Part shown: one piece after another, positions 1 to 7,046 of the stretch
Position numbering within the stretch: the first letter of the stretch is position 1
Layout: each line of letters begins with the position of its first letter
From: a bacterium
GTDB lineage: Bacteria; Auribacterota; Auribacteria; Auribacterales; Auribacteraceae
Assembly (NCBI GenBank): GCA_018435605.1
Contig: JAHDNF010000006.1
Location: 208,289 to 272,288 of the forward strand
DNA length: 64,000 bases
Direction: 5' to 3'
Made by a program: the position numbers and the translations under genes
The notes under the pieces: model-generated
Seen by the model: the letters and a program-made list of their open reading frames with translations, nothing else
Database searches by the model: none
Told to the model about the DNA's origin: nothing

Positions 1-26
1 CATATCGCGGATAAAAGAGCTAACAT
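1..26 (-). CDS. Partial membrane protein, possibly ArsG-like permease
   Basis: Only the first eight codons are inside the window; they read M-L-A-L-L-S-A-I, a hydrophobic start suited to a membrane protein. The ATG is at 24-26 on the minus strand, with an AGGAG-type ribosome site (complement of 32-36) that begins inside the few bases after the stop of the upstream gene. The gene continues past the left edge. In related operons a small CPKC redox protein and an ArsF-like protein are followed by a CcdA/ArsG-like permease, which suggests that identity here. The eight residues cannot prove it, so the name is inferred from neighbours only. Confidence 0.4.
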
Positions 27-40
27 GATTATCTCCTGAT

Positions 41-454
41 TTATTTCAGTTCGTTCAAAAACGATTCCGTCTCGGTTTTCACATATTCAGTGAATTTATT
101 TTTATTGCCCAAATACTGCCATACCTTATCGAGGTTTTTGCTTTTGATCTCTTTGCCGTCTTTTACGAGAGATAACACTACAGATTTAGTGTATAAGTTG
201 TAGTCTTTAACGAAATGTTCGTTGCCTTTTTCTTCGATATTTATGGCTGTATATTTCAACGAACCGGATTCAAGTTGATCGGCGAAATTTTTGTTTATTG
301 TTTCTCCGGTATAGTTCTCAATGTTATGGCATGAACGGCATCGGATAGTGGTATAGAAATAATAAGCGGTAACGTAATCATTTTGATCGGCATATAATTT
401 AAACGCAGTAAAAAATAAAAAGACATAACTTAGGACAATAATTTTTCTAATCAT
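41..454 (-). CDS. ArsF-like secreted thioredoxin-fold protein
   Basis: A 137-residue exported protein. An N-terminal signal peptide (hydrophobic residues 5-20, likely cut after about 22, L-Y-A) is followed by a short thioredoxin-like domain. Cys39 and Cys42 form a C-R-S-C pair in the position of a redox centre, inside a Y-Y-F-Y-T-T-x-R-C-x-x-C-H context. This pattern matches small proteins annotated as the ArsF family of arsenical gene clusters, whose biochemical role is poorly settled. It probably acts outside the inner membrane as a thiol carrier. It lies fifth in a minus-strand ars operon, between the CPKC redox protein and a membrane protein cut by the window edge. It could also be a general disulfide-handling protein; the ars context favours arsenic metabolism. 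Confidence 0.65.
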   Translation of the reverse strand: MIRKIIVLSYVFLFFTAFKLYADQNDYVTAYYFYTTIRCRSCHNIENYTGETINKNFADQLESGSLKYTAINIEEKGNEHFVKDYNLYTKSVVLSLVKDGKEIKSKNLDKVWQYLGNKNKFTEYVKTETESFLNELK

Positions 455-518
455 TTTAGTGCCTTTCCAAGCTACCAGTTATTTGCGATTGACAGCGATT
501 GTGGTCCATAGAAAATCA

Positions 519-749
519 TTAATTTAGTAAATCGTGTATCTGTTCATGCGACAATAATTTGCCCGAAGATTTAACAACACCGTCTACGACAAGTGCCGGG
601 GTCATCATAACCCCGTATTCCGTTATTTTCATTATGTCTTCAACTTTGACTACATCGGCGTTTTTACCGGATTTTTTCAAGACTTCAATCACGTTATCGT
701 ACATTTTTTTGCATTTCGGACAACCTGTTCCCAAGATTTCTATTTTCAC
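519..749 (-). CDS. Small CPKC thioredoxin/glutaredoxin-like protein
   Basis: A 76-residue cytoplasmic redox protein of the TM0996/MTH895 glutaredoxin-like group. It starts M-K-I-E-I-L-G-T-G with the active-site pair Cys10-Pro-Lys-Cys13, and it has the cis-proline segment M-T-P-A-L-V-V-D-G near residue 50. There is no signal peptide. It lies 35 bases after the stop of the permease gene and belongs to the same minus-strand operon, with a GGAGG-type ribosome site just upstream (complement of 757-762). It may recycle the thioredoxin-type ArsC encoded two genes earlier or pass electrons to a membrane partner; that role is inferred. Family membership is well supported by length, CPKC motif and fold pattern. 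Confidence 0.8.
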   Translation of the reverse strand: MKIEILGTGCPKCKKMYDNVIEVLKKSGKNADVVKVEDIMKITEYGVMMTPALVVDGVVKSSGKLLSHEQIHDLLN

Positions 750-784
750 GCAACGACCCTCCTAATTTTTTGATTGCCCCAGTA

Positions 785-2257
785 TTAACCGATATTCCCG
801 AATATCATACCGCTAATTGTTGCCATGACGACAACCAGAGATACGAATACAACAGTTTTTTGTGTACCCATAACACTGCGAATTACAAGCATATTGGGAA
901 GACTTAGAGCAGGTCCCGCCAGAAGTAGCGCCAGAGCAGGCCCCTTCCCCATTCCGGAACCGATAAGCCCCTGTAAAATAGGTACTTCCGTAAGCGTCGC
1001 AAAATACATGAAAGCGCCGGCTACAGAAGCGAACAAATTTGCCCAAATCGAATTACCTCCAACTGCCTTTGCTACCCATTCAGACGGAATAAGCCCTTCC
1101 TGACCCGGCCTGCCAAGTAACGCGCCGGCTATTATTACCCCGAAAAATAGAAGCGGCAAAATCTGCTTTGCGAATGTCCATGTAGAACTGAACCATTCCT
1201 CCGGTTCACCCTGAGTAGCGCTTGTTGCCCATGAAAGCCCAATCACACCGACTGTAAAAGGTATCATCACCATCATTCCGTCCATAGGTAATACAATGGT
1301 AAGAATAGCTACCGGTATCGCGCTAAGCAGAATCTTCCAAGCCGGAATAGAAAACCAAAGTATCAGTATCAAGCCTAATGCTAATGAAAACACAGCGGTT
1401 ATTATCCATTTATTGCTCCAGACTGTAGTCCATAAGCCTTCGACAGGTTTTTTACTTAATATTTCCCCTGATGGTATTTCTAGCTGAGTTCCAATATTTT
1501 CTCCGGCAGTCAGCTTGACAACATAAAATCCCTCATTCCCTGTTGAATGTTCCGGAGCCTGAACAATTGCCGCTCTAATACTATTGCCATCGGATGTCTC
1601 AATATGAAAATCGTTAGGGGCGCCCCAGTTGGCAAAAACCAGCACACCTACCATTACCGCAAAGAACAAAGCGTTTTGCCATAGTGAACGCCTGACTTCC
1701 GGTTCAGGCATATTCATTTGTCCGTTAGCCTTTTCCAATTCTTCTTTTCGGTAGATGAAATGCATAATCAAGCCTATTACTATGCTAAATGTAATTGCTC
1801 CGACAGCGCGGGCTATACCTAACTCTATACCGAGTATGCGTCCGGTCAGAATAATGGCCAGGATATTTATAGCCGGGCCGGAATACAAAAATGCCGATGC
1901 TGGTCCAAGACCGGCTCCTCGTCGGTATATTCCGGAAAATAACGGTAAAATTGTACAAGAACAAACGGCAAGAATTGTTCCGGAAACCGCCGCTACAGCG
2001 TAAGCCAGTATTTTGTTTGCCTTTGCGCCAAGATATTTCATTACGGCCGCCTGGCTGACAAACACCGATATTGCTCCGGCAATAAAGAATGCGGGGATAA
2101 GGCACAGTAAAACATGTTCTTGGGCATACCATTTGACAAGATGCAACGATTCCATTACCGCGCTGTCAAATCGCCTCCAACCTACGGGCATATAAAAACA
2201 GGCAAGGAATACAATCAATATCGTAGCCAGTTTTTTCCATTCTTCTTTCCAATCCAT
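785..2257 (-). CDS. DUF318-type permease, probable arsenical efflux
   Basis: A 490-residue integral membrane protein of the permease/DUF318 (YraQ, ArsP-related) family. Two membrane halves each carry the family's Gly/Pro-rich signature: C-S-C-T-I-L-P-L-F-S-G near residue 100 and the T-E-V-P-I-L-Q-G-L-I-G-S-G segment near 430. Between them is an unusual soluble segment (about residues 210-275), probably outside the membrane. Proteins of this type are repeatedly found in ars operons, and ArsP members export trivalent organoarsenicals. With arsR and arsC directly upstream and no arsB, acr3 or arsA nearby, this is the likely efflux pump here. Its substrate, arsenite or an organic arsenical, cannot be told from sequence. 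Confidence 0.8.
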   Translation of the reverse strand: MDWKEEWKKLATILIVFLACFYMPVGWRRFDSAVMESLHLVKWYAQEHVLLCLIPAFFIAGAISVFVSQAAVMKYLGAKANKILAYAVAAVSGTILAVCSCTILPLFSGIYRRGAGLGPASAFLYSGPAINILAIILTGRILGIELGIARAVGAITFSIVIGLIMHFIYRKEELEKANGQMNMPEPEVRRSLWQNALFFAVMVGVLVFANWGAPNDFHIETSDGNSIRAAIVQAPEHSTGNEGFYVVKLTAGENIGTQLEIPSGEILSKKPVEGLWTTVWSNKWIITAVFSLALGLILILWFSIPAWKILLSAIPVAILTIVLPMDGMMVMIPFTVGVIGLSWATSATQGEPEEWFSSTWTFAKQILPLLFFGVIIAGALLGRPGQEGLIPSEWVAKAVGGNSIWANLFASVAGAFMYFATLTEVPILQGLIGSGMGKGPALALLLAGPALSLPNMLVIRSVMGTQKTVVFVSLVVVMATISGMIFGNIG

Positions 2258-2313
2258 ATTTTTGTCAAATCCTTTTGGATAATGCCGGTTTAATTCAATT
2301 TGTCATATACGGT

Positions 2314-2745
2314 TTATTGAATAATTTCTTTCACCCATTCCTGTATTTTAGTCTTAATCTGATCGCGAATTTCTCTGGTATTTTGCAATTTTTCTTCATA
2401 GGTTCCTGTTAAGCCGGAAGGGTCTGGAAACGGCCAGTGCAATTTTTCCGATACGCGCGGAAAAATAGGACATCTCTCTTCAGCTGATTTATCGCAAACA
2501 GCTATAACGTAATCATATAATTTTCCGGCCTTATAAAAATCAAAAACGCTGTTAGTTTTATTGTTGGATATATCTATGCCGTCTTCGTTCATGACCTCGA
2601 CAACAATAGGATTGAGTTTTCCGGGTTCTAATCCTGCGCTTTCTGCCAACACCTTGTCTTGAGCGTATTTTTTTAGATACGCTTCGGCCATCTGGCTCCG
2701 AGCTGAATTATGAATACATACAAACAACACTTTGATTTTATCCAT
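2314..2745 (-). CDS. arsC: Arsenate reductase, thioredoxin-coupled
   Basis: A 143-residue enzyme of the low-molecular-weight phosphatase fold that reduces arsenate to arsenite in the cytoplasm. The P-loop nucleophile motif C-x5-R is at Cys10 to Arg16 (V-C-I-H-N-S-A-R-S). The relay cysteines of the thioredoxin-coupled ArsC family are visible at Cys84 and Cys92 (C-D-K-S-x3-R-C-P-I-F-P), and the general acid segment is F-P-D-P. The presence of all three cysteines separates it from plain tyrosine phosphatases. It is the second gene after arsR, 50 bases downstream. The arsenite it makes would be exported by the following permease, and the CPKC protein two genes later is a plausible reductant. Confidence 0.93.
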   Translation of the reverse strand: MDKIKVLFVCIHNSARSQMAEAYLKKYAQDKVLAESAGLEPGKLNPIVVEVMNEDGIDISNNKTNSVFDFYKAGKLYDYVIAVCDKSAEERCPIFPRVSEKLHWPFPDPSGLTGTYEEKLQNTREIRDQIKTKIQEWVKEIIQ

Positions 2746-2795
2746 TTTGATTTTCCTTATTTAGCTGTTTTGTTATTTATTTCGGATGAAAAATT

Positions 2796-3134
2796 TTATT
2801 TGCAAATACTATTTCTATCCGATTCTTTAGCCTTTATCAAATCTTCCGCGACAATCCGGTCTTCATTAATCCATTCTCTGATATTGCTTAACAAAATCCT
2901 TCCATACATTGTGTCAGCGTCTTTTATATAGTAGTTAGTCCAGAAACCCTCCTGCTCCGAACAGATTAATCCGGCAGATTTAAGTTTATTGAGATGTCGT
3001 GATACGCTCGGCTGGGAGACTCCCAATACATCCGCTATTTCACATACGCACATCTTTTTGTTTTGCAATAATTTTACGATTCTCAGCCTGTTTTTGTCAG
3101 CCAATGCTTTCAGACATTTTAAAAGATTATTCAT
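2796..3134 (-). CDS. arsR: ArsR/SmtB-family metalloid-sensing repressor
   Basis: A 112-residue winged-helix repressor and the first gene of the minus-strand arsenic operon. The metalloid-binding motif of ArsR is present as Cys29-Val-Cys31-Glu-Ile-Ala, in the helix before the recognition helix (V-S-Q-P-S-V-S-R-H-L-N-K-L). In the family, arsenite or antimonite bound to these cysteines releases the protein from DNA. The gene has its own promoter and a short inverted repeat just downstream of the -10, consistent with self-regulation of the whole operon. A GAAGGT sequence lies about 8 bases before the ATG. The length is normal for the family. Confidence 0.93.
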   Translation of the reverse strand: MNNLLKCLKALADKNRLRIVKLLQNKKMCVCEIADVLGVSQPSVSRHLNKLKSAGLICSEQEGFWTNYYIKDADTMYGRILLSNIREWINEDRIVAEDLIKAKESDRNSICK

Positions 3135-3147
3135 ATTACTACCTTCT

Positions 3148-3160
3148 AAATAGCTTATTT
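3148..3160 (-). promoter_or_regulatory. Candidate ArsR operator
   Basis: Immediately downstream of the arsR -10 box is the inverted repeat AAATA-AGC-TATTT, with perfect 5-base arms and a 3-base centre. ArsR-family operators are typically AT-rich imperfect palindromes overlapping the transcription start, so the position and form fit. Binding is inferred. Confidence 0.5.
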
Positions 3161-3189
3161 GTTATATAGTTTATTATGTTTGACGTCAA
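3161..3189 (-). promoter_or_regulatory. Promoter of the arsenic operon
   Basis: On the minus strand, a -35 box TTGACG (3184-3189) and a -10 box TATAAC (3161-3166) are separated by exactly 17 bases. They lie about 27 bases upstream of the arsR start codon. The spacing and hexamers fit a sigma-70-type promoter well. Confidence 0.8.
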
Positions 3190-3307
3190 AGTCAATAAAA
3201 AGTTTAAAGAAACTTCATATAAAAATTAATTCGCGCATTCCAACCTCAAGAACCGGAAATACAAACTTTCTGTAGAAGTGGGTTTCTGATAAATCGAATT
3301 GGAAAAT

Positions 3308-3336
3308 TTGTCGATTTAATAATTATGTGCTATAAT
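3308..3336 (+). promoter_or_regulatory. Promoter of the TSP3 surface protein, leaderless
   Basis: A -35 TTGTCG (3308-3313) is 17 bases from a perfect -10 TATAAT (3331-3336), with the extended -10 TGC just before it. Transcription should begin near 3343, essentially on the ATG at 3344, so the mRNA would have no leader. Confidence 0.7.
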
Positions 3337-3343
3337 TATGGAT

Positions 3344-6300
3344 ATGAAAAAATTTATTATGTTTCTTAGTAAGAATATTTCTGTATTTTTTTTGACGGGT
3401 CTGATTGCCGTGTCCAGCGCATTTTCTCAGGGTTCGGATGTATCCGGTGTGGTAACAATCGCGCAATTTGACGAAAGGGCGATACAATTTGAAGTCCGCG
3501 CGCTTGACGAATCGCAAAATGTTATTCAATCAGTCTTAACAGGAAGCGACGGCGTTTTTTTGTTTGAGGGTTTAACGGAATCAGCGATCGTTGTTCATAT
3601 ACCTGAACAATTCGGATATCGGCAAGTTTATTATGACGGAGCGGATACATTTGAGTCGGCGGCCTCTCTCAATCTGATATCCGGAGTCAATATAAATGGA
3701 ATCGCTATTACTCTCCACCTATCGGCCGAACAGCCTGACAGTGATAATGACGGTATCCCCGATGCAGAAGAAGTAATCCATGGCGTTGACGGGTACATAA
3801 CCGATCCGTTTTCCGCAGATACCGACGGCGATTCGTTGTCCGATCTGGAAGAAGTAACACTCGGTACGGACGGTTTTTTTACCGACCCGACCCGGCCGGA
3901 TACAGATGCCGACGGTATAACCGATGATGTCGATCAGATACCTGTAGCGGCGTTTGTTGACGTTAGCGTATCGGGGCCGGCTATTGTTAACGGTAGTATT
4001 GCGGTTACTGCTATGATCAAGGATTTTCATGGCAATACCTTGCCTGTAAACGGAATACCCTTGACGCTGGAATGTTCCGGCAATGGGTATTTTTCCGAAA
4101 CATCCATTAAAGGCAATCTGATCTCAGGCGCAGGCACAAATTCGGTAATTATAGAAACTCAAAACGGCGAAATTTCCATATACGTAAGATCGTCCGTGGC
4201 GCAGGCAATAGATATCATTCCTGTCGATAGTTCCGGAGTCGGAATACTATGTTTCAACAGGAATGTCCGTTTCCATTCAGTATATTACCCGATTGCCGAT
4301 TTACCGGAGCACGCAATAGATACCGGTATGACCGGAAGTGTCGATATGTCTTTGGACAATGTGGCGATTGGGTTTTCCTTTGGATTCTTTGGGCAGGTAT
4401 ACGAATCCATCGACATCCATTCAAATGGTTTTTTGACATTCCAACATATTTTTCCCGGGCTGCCGGTCGTTTACACCAATGCTACTATCCCGACGTCAGG
4501 TATTCCCAACGCCATTATAGCTCCATTCTGGGATGATCTCGATATAACGGACGCAAACGCAGTATATTACCGAAACAGTGCTGTCAGCGGTAACAGTTTT
4601 GCGGTAAGCTGGTTGAATATAGCTTTTTACTCTGATATTGCCGCTTCATTGACATTTAGTGCGACACTTTTTGAAAAAAGCAATCTTATCATGTTTTCCT
4701 ATAAAAAATTGACCAACGGGTCGAGGTCGTTTGCTAACGGAAGCAGTGCGACTGTCGGCGCGGAGAATCACGACGGATCACAGGGTATTCAGTGCTCGTA
4801 CAATCAATCGAATCTCAGCGAGGGGTTGTCGTTTGTGTTGAATACTGCGGATGTGCCTCAGGCGTTGTTTTTAACTGCTGAAGGCGATTATGACGATGAC
4901 GGACTGACCAATCAGGAGGAAATCGAAATCACTCTAACCGACCCTACATCATCTGATACCGACGGCGACGGGTTGCCCGACGGATGGGAAACGGCATACG
5001 GTCTTGATCCGAATGACAATTCAGGAATTCATGGCGCGCAAGGCGATTATGATAATGACGGTTTAACCAATGAATTGGAATTTTATTTTTCTACCTATCC
5101 GAACAATCCTGATTCCGACGGGGATACTCTGTCCGACGGGGACGAAGTTTATTTGTACGGAACAAATCCAATTAATGCGGATACAGATGGTGATACGCTT
5201 GATGACGCTGAGGAATTGACTTTCGGCGCTGACGGATTCAAAACGAATCCGAAGCTGGCCGATACCGATAACGACGGTATCAGGGATGATCAGGATCCGA
5301 TACCTGTGCATGCGCGGCTGGTTATCATACCTCCGTCTAATAGATATATAGGTAGCGAAGCTGTAGTAAAATATCAGTTGTGGTCGCTTGACGGCGATCT
5401 GCTGGAACCTGTCAACGGAGTAGTTTTACAGGTTTCCATGACAGGGTCTGCATATTTTATAGACACACCTCAAAAAGGAGAAATTCTTTACGGAGCCGGC
5501 ACTAATTCGGCTGTTGTGCGTCTATCCGGAGGGGAAGCATGGTTGCGCATAAATAATTTCAATGAACAATATTTACAGGAAACTATTATTTTCACGGCAA
5601 GCGAAACGACATCTTTTGGAATACGCTGTCCGATGGGGCAGTCCGGATTCAGAACGGTTCCATATTATTTTACCGATATATCAGGCAGTGATCATATTGC
5701 GCAAATAACCGGCAACAACGGCAGTGTCTCTGTATCACTCGGATTTATTTTTCGTTTTTACGGCAACTTATATTCATCTATCCGTATCAGCCCTGAAGGA
5801 TACATGACATTCGGCACATACGGAGAAGACTCCTCAAACGATCCTATGCCTGATACGCGGCAACCCAATGATGTTATCGCTCCATTTTGGGACGATCTGT
5901 CGCTGGGACAAGGCGCGGCTGTATATGTTTGCGTATTGGGCTCGGCTCCGTCGCGGCGTTTTGTCGTTCAGTGGGATAATGCAGGGTTTACAGCCAGTCC
6001 CGGTTCGAGGGCTACATTTCAGGCGGTTTTGTATGAAATGGGATCATATATAGAATTCTATTATGCCGATCTGGTCAATTCAGGGTTCCCTTCGGCTTAC
6101 GGAGAACAGGCAACGGTTGGCATCGAGAACGAATTTGGAACATTAGGAGTGAGTATACTCTACAAAGAGCCGGCGTTAACATCTTACAGCGGATATGAGA
6201 TATTCGACGGTAAATTGCCTTCCATGATATATCTGCCTAATTATTCAGGCGACGACGATATGGATGGATTGATCAATCAGGACGAATTGACTTATGGAAC

Positions 6301-6721
6301 AGGAATATGGAATCCCGATTCCGATAACGACGGGTTGATGGATGGTGTGGAGGTTTATATGTATTTTACCAATCCGCTATCCGCTGATTCGGATAACGAT
6401 TCGTTTTCCGATTCGCAAGAAGTTATTGCCGGCACGGATCCTAATGATCCGACGTCCTATTTGCGCGTAACTTCTATCGAGGTTATCGACGGTGAATCCG
6501 GAGACGAAGTTCACATATCATGGAGCAGTGTCGCCGGTAAAATTTACACAGTCATGATTTGTTCGCAAGCTACGGGCAACGCCTTTGTCGTCATTGATAA
6601 TGCTATTGCTTCTCAAGGCGATGTGACTACTTTTATTGACAAGGGCAATGAATCTCTTTCCATTCCTCCTCCTCAATTGGAAGATAGCCCGCGTATATAC
6701 CGGATATCAGTTTCTCGGTAA
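3344..6721 (+). CDS. Secreted calcium-binding TSP3-repeat protein
   Basis: A 1125-residue exported protein. The ATG at 3344 (M-K-K-F-I-M) is preferred over the ATG at 3338 because the promoter's -10 ends at 3336. A signal peptide ends near A-F-S-Q-G. An N-terminal CNA-B/carboxypeptidase-regulatory-like domain (about 28-125) follows. Three blocks of thrombospondin type 3-like D-x-D-x-D-G-x-x-D repeats lie at about 130-200, 515-665 and 970-1045. Between the blocks are two copies of an Ig-like domain plus a beta-sandwich with the marks S-N-G-F-L-T-F, I-A-P-F-W-D-D-L and A-T-V-G-x-E-N. The end is a FnIII-like domain (S-W-S-S-V-A-G-K-I-Y). No membrane anchor or PEP-CTERM tail is seen. It probably binds calcium at the cell surface or outside the cell. 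No enzymatic residues are recognised. Confidence 0.85.
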   Translation: MKKFIMFLSKNISVFFLTGLIAVSSAFSQGSDVSGVVTIAQFDERAIQFEVRALDESQNVIQSVLTGSDGVFLFEGLTESAIVVHIPEQFGYRQVYYDGADTFESAASLNLISGVNINGIAITLHLSAEQPDSDNDGIPDAEEVIHGVDGYITDPFSADTDGDSLSDLEEVTLGTDGFFTDPTRPDTDADGITDDVDQIPVAAFVDVSVSGPAIVNGSIAVTAMIKDFHGNTLPVNGIPLTLECSGNGYFSETSIKGNLISGAGTNSVIIETQNGEISIYVRSSVAQAIDIIPVDSSGVGILCFNRNVRFHSVYYPIADLPEHAIDTGMTGSVDMSLDNVAIGFSFGFFGQVYESIDIHSNGFLTFQHIFPGLPVVYTNATIPTSGIPNAIIAPFWDDLDITDANAVYYRNSAVSGNSFAVSWLNIAFYSDIAASLTFSATLFEKSNLIMFSYKKLTNGSRSFANGSSATVGAENHDGSQGIQCSYNQSNLSEGLSFVLNTADVPQALFLTAEGDYDDDGLTNQEEIEITLTDPTSSDTDGDGLPDGWETAYGLDPNDNSGIHGAQGDYDNDGLTNELEFYFSTYPNNPDSDGDTLSDGDEVYLYGTNPINADTDGDTLDDAEELTFGADGFKTNPKLADTDNDGIRDDQDPIPVHARLVIIPPSNRYIGSEAVVKYQLWSLDGDLLEPVNGVVLQVSMTGSAYFIDTPQKGEILYGAGTNSAVVRLSGGEAWLRINNFNEQYLQETIIFTASETTSFGIRCPMGQSGFRTVPYYFTDISGSDHIAQITGNNGSVSVSLGFIFRFYGNLYSSIRISPEGYMTFGTYGEDSSNDPMPDTRQPNDVIAPFWDDLSLGQGAAVYVCVLGSAPSRRFVVQWDNAGFTASPGSRATFQAVLYEMGSYIEFYYADLVNSGFPSAYGEQATVGIENEFGTLGVSILYKEPALTSYSGYEIFDGKLPSMIYLPNYSGDDDMDGLINQDELTYGTGIWNPDSDNDGLMDGVEVYMYFTNPLSADSDNDSFSDSQEVIAGTDPNDPTSYLRVTSIEVIDGESGDEVHISWSSVAGKIYTVMICSQATGNAFVVIDNAIASQGDVTTFIDKGNESLSIPPPQLEDSPRIYRISVSR

Positions 6722-7046
6722 AAAATTATAAAAGATTATTTGTCAAATAGAAGCATTGTGTGCTATAATATTCTATGGCATCGCAATGATGCTTACATTC
6801 ATATATCGTTGTAATCTATTTTAGGAGTTTGCGGAAAAAATAGAGATTGTTGTTACGCGAGGAGTAGCGGTTGGGCGGTCTCTCAGTGTATTAATATTAT
6901 GTTGCAGAATAAACATTTTCTATCAAGTCTTCTGCGGCATTCGCAATTCCCGAAAGCTTTTCAGGTGATTTTTAGATTTTAATTAAAATTTGATTATATG
7001 ATCTTTTTTTATTTTTATTTTACATAATCCAACCAAAGGAGCTGTC
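6722..7046 (+). other. Intergenic leader of the giant polyglycine gene
   Basis: This 325-base stretch carries no gene. It holds the promoter at 6740-6769, then about 270 bases of presumed 5' leader. Within the leader an imperfect 7-pair stem (6842-6848 with 6877-6883) encloses a GCGAGGAG-containing segment. An AT palindrome, ATTTTAATTAAAAT, is at 6976-6989. A T-rich run (7003-7022) and the AAAGGAG ribosome site (7035-7041) come just before the ATG at 7047. No terminator for the upstream gene is evident. Confidence 0.6.
6740..6769 (+). promoter_or_regulatory. Promoter of the giant polyglycine gene
   Basis: A -35 TTGTCA (6740-6745), an 18-base spacer and a -10 TATAAT (6764-6769) with the extended element TGC directly before it. 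The stretch TGTGCTATAAT is identical to that of the promoter at 3308-3336, which suggests shared control of the two surface-protein genes. Confidence 0.75.
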
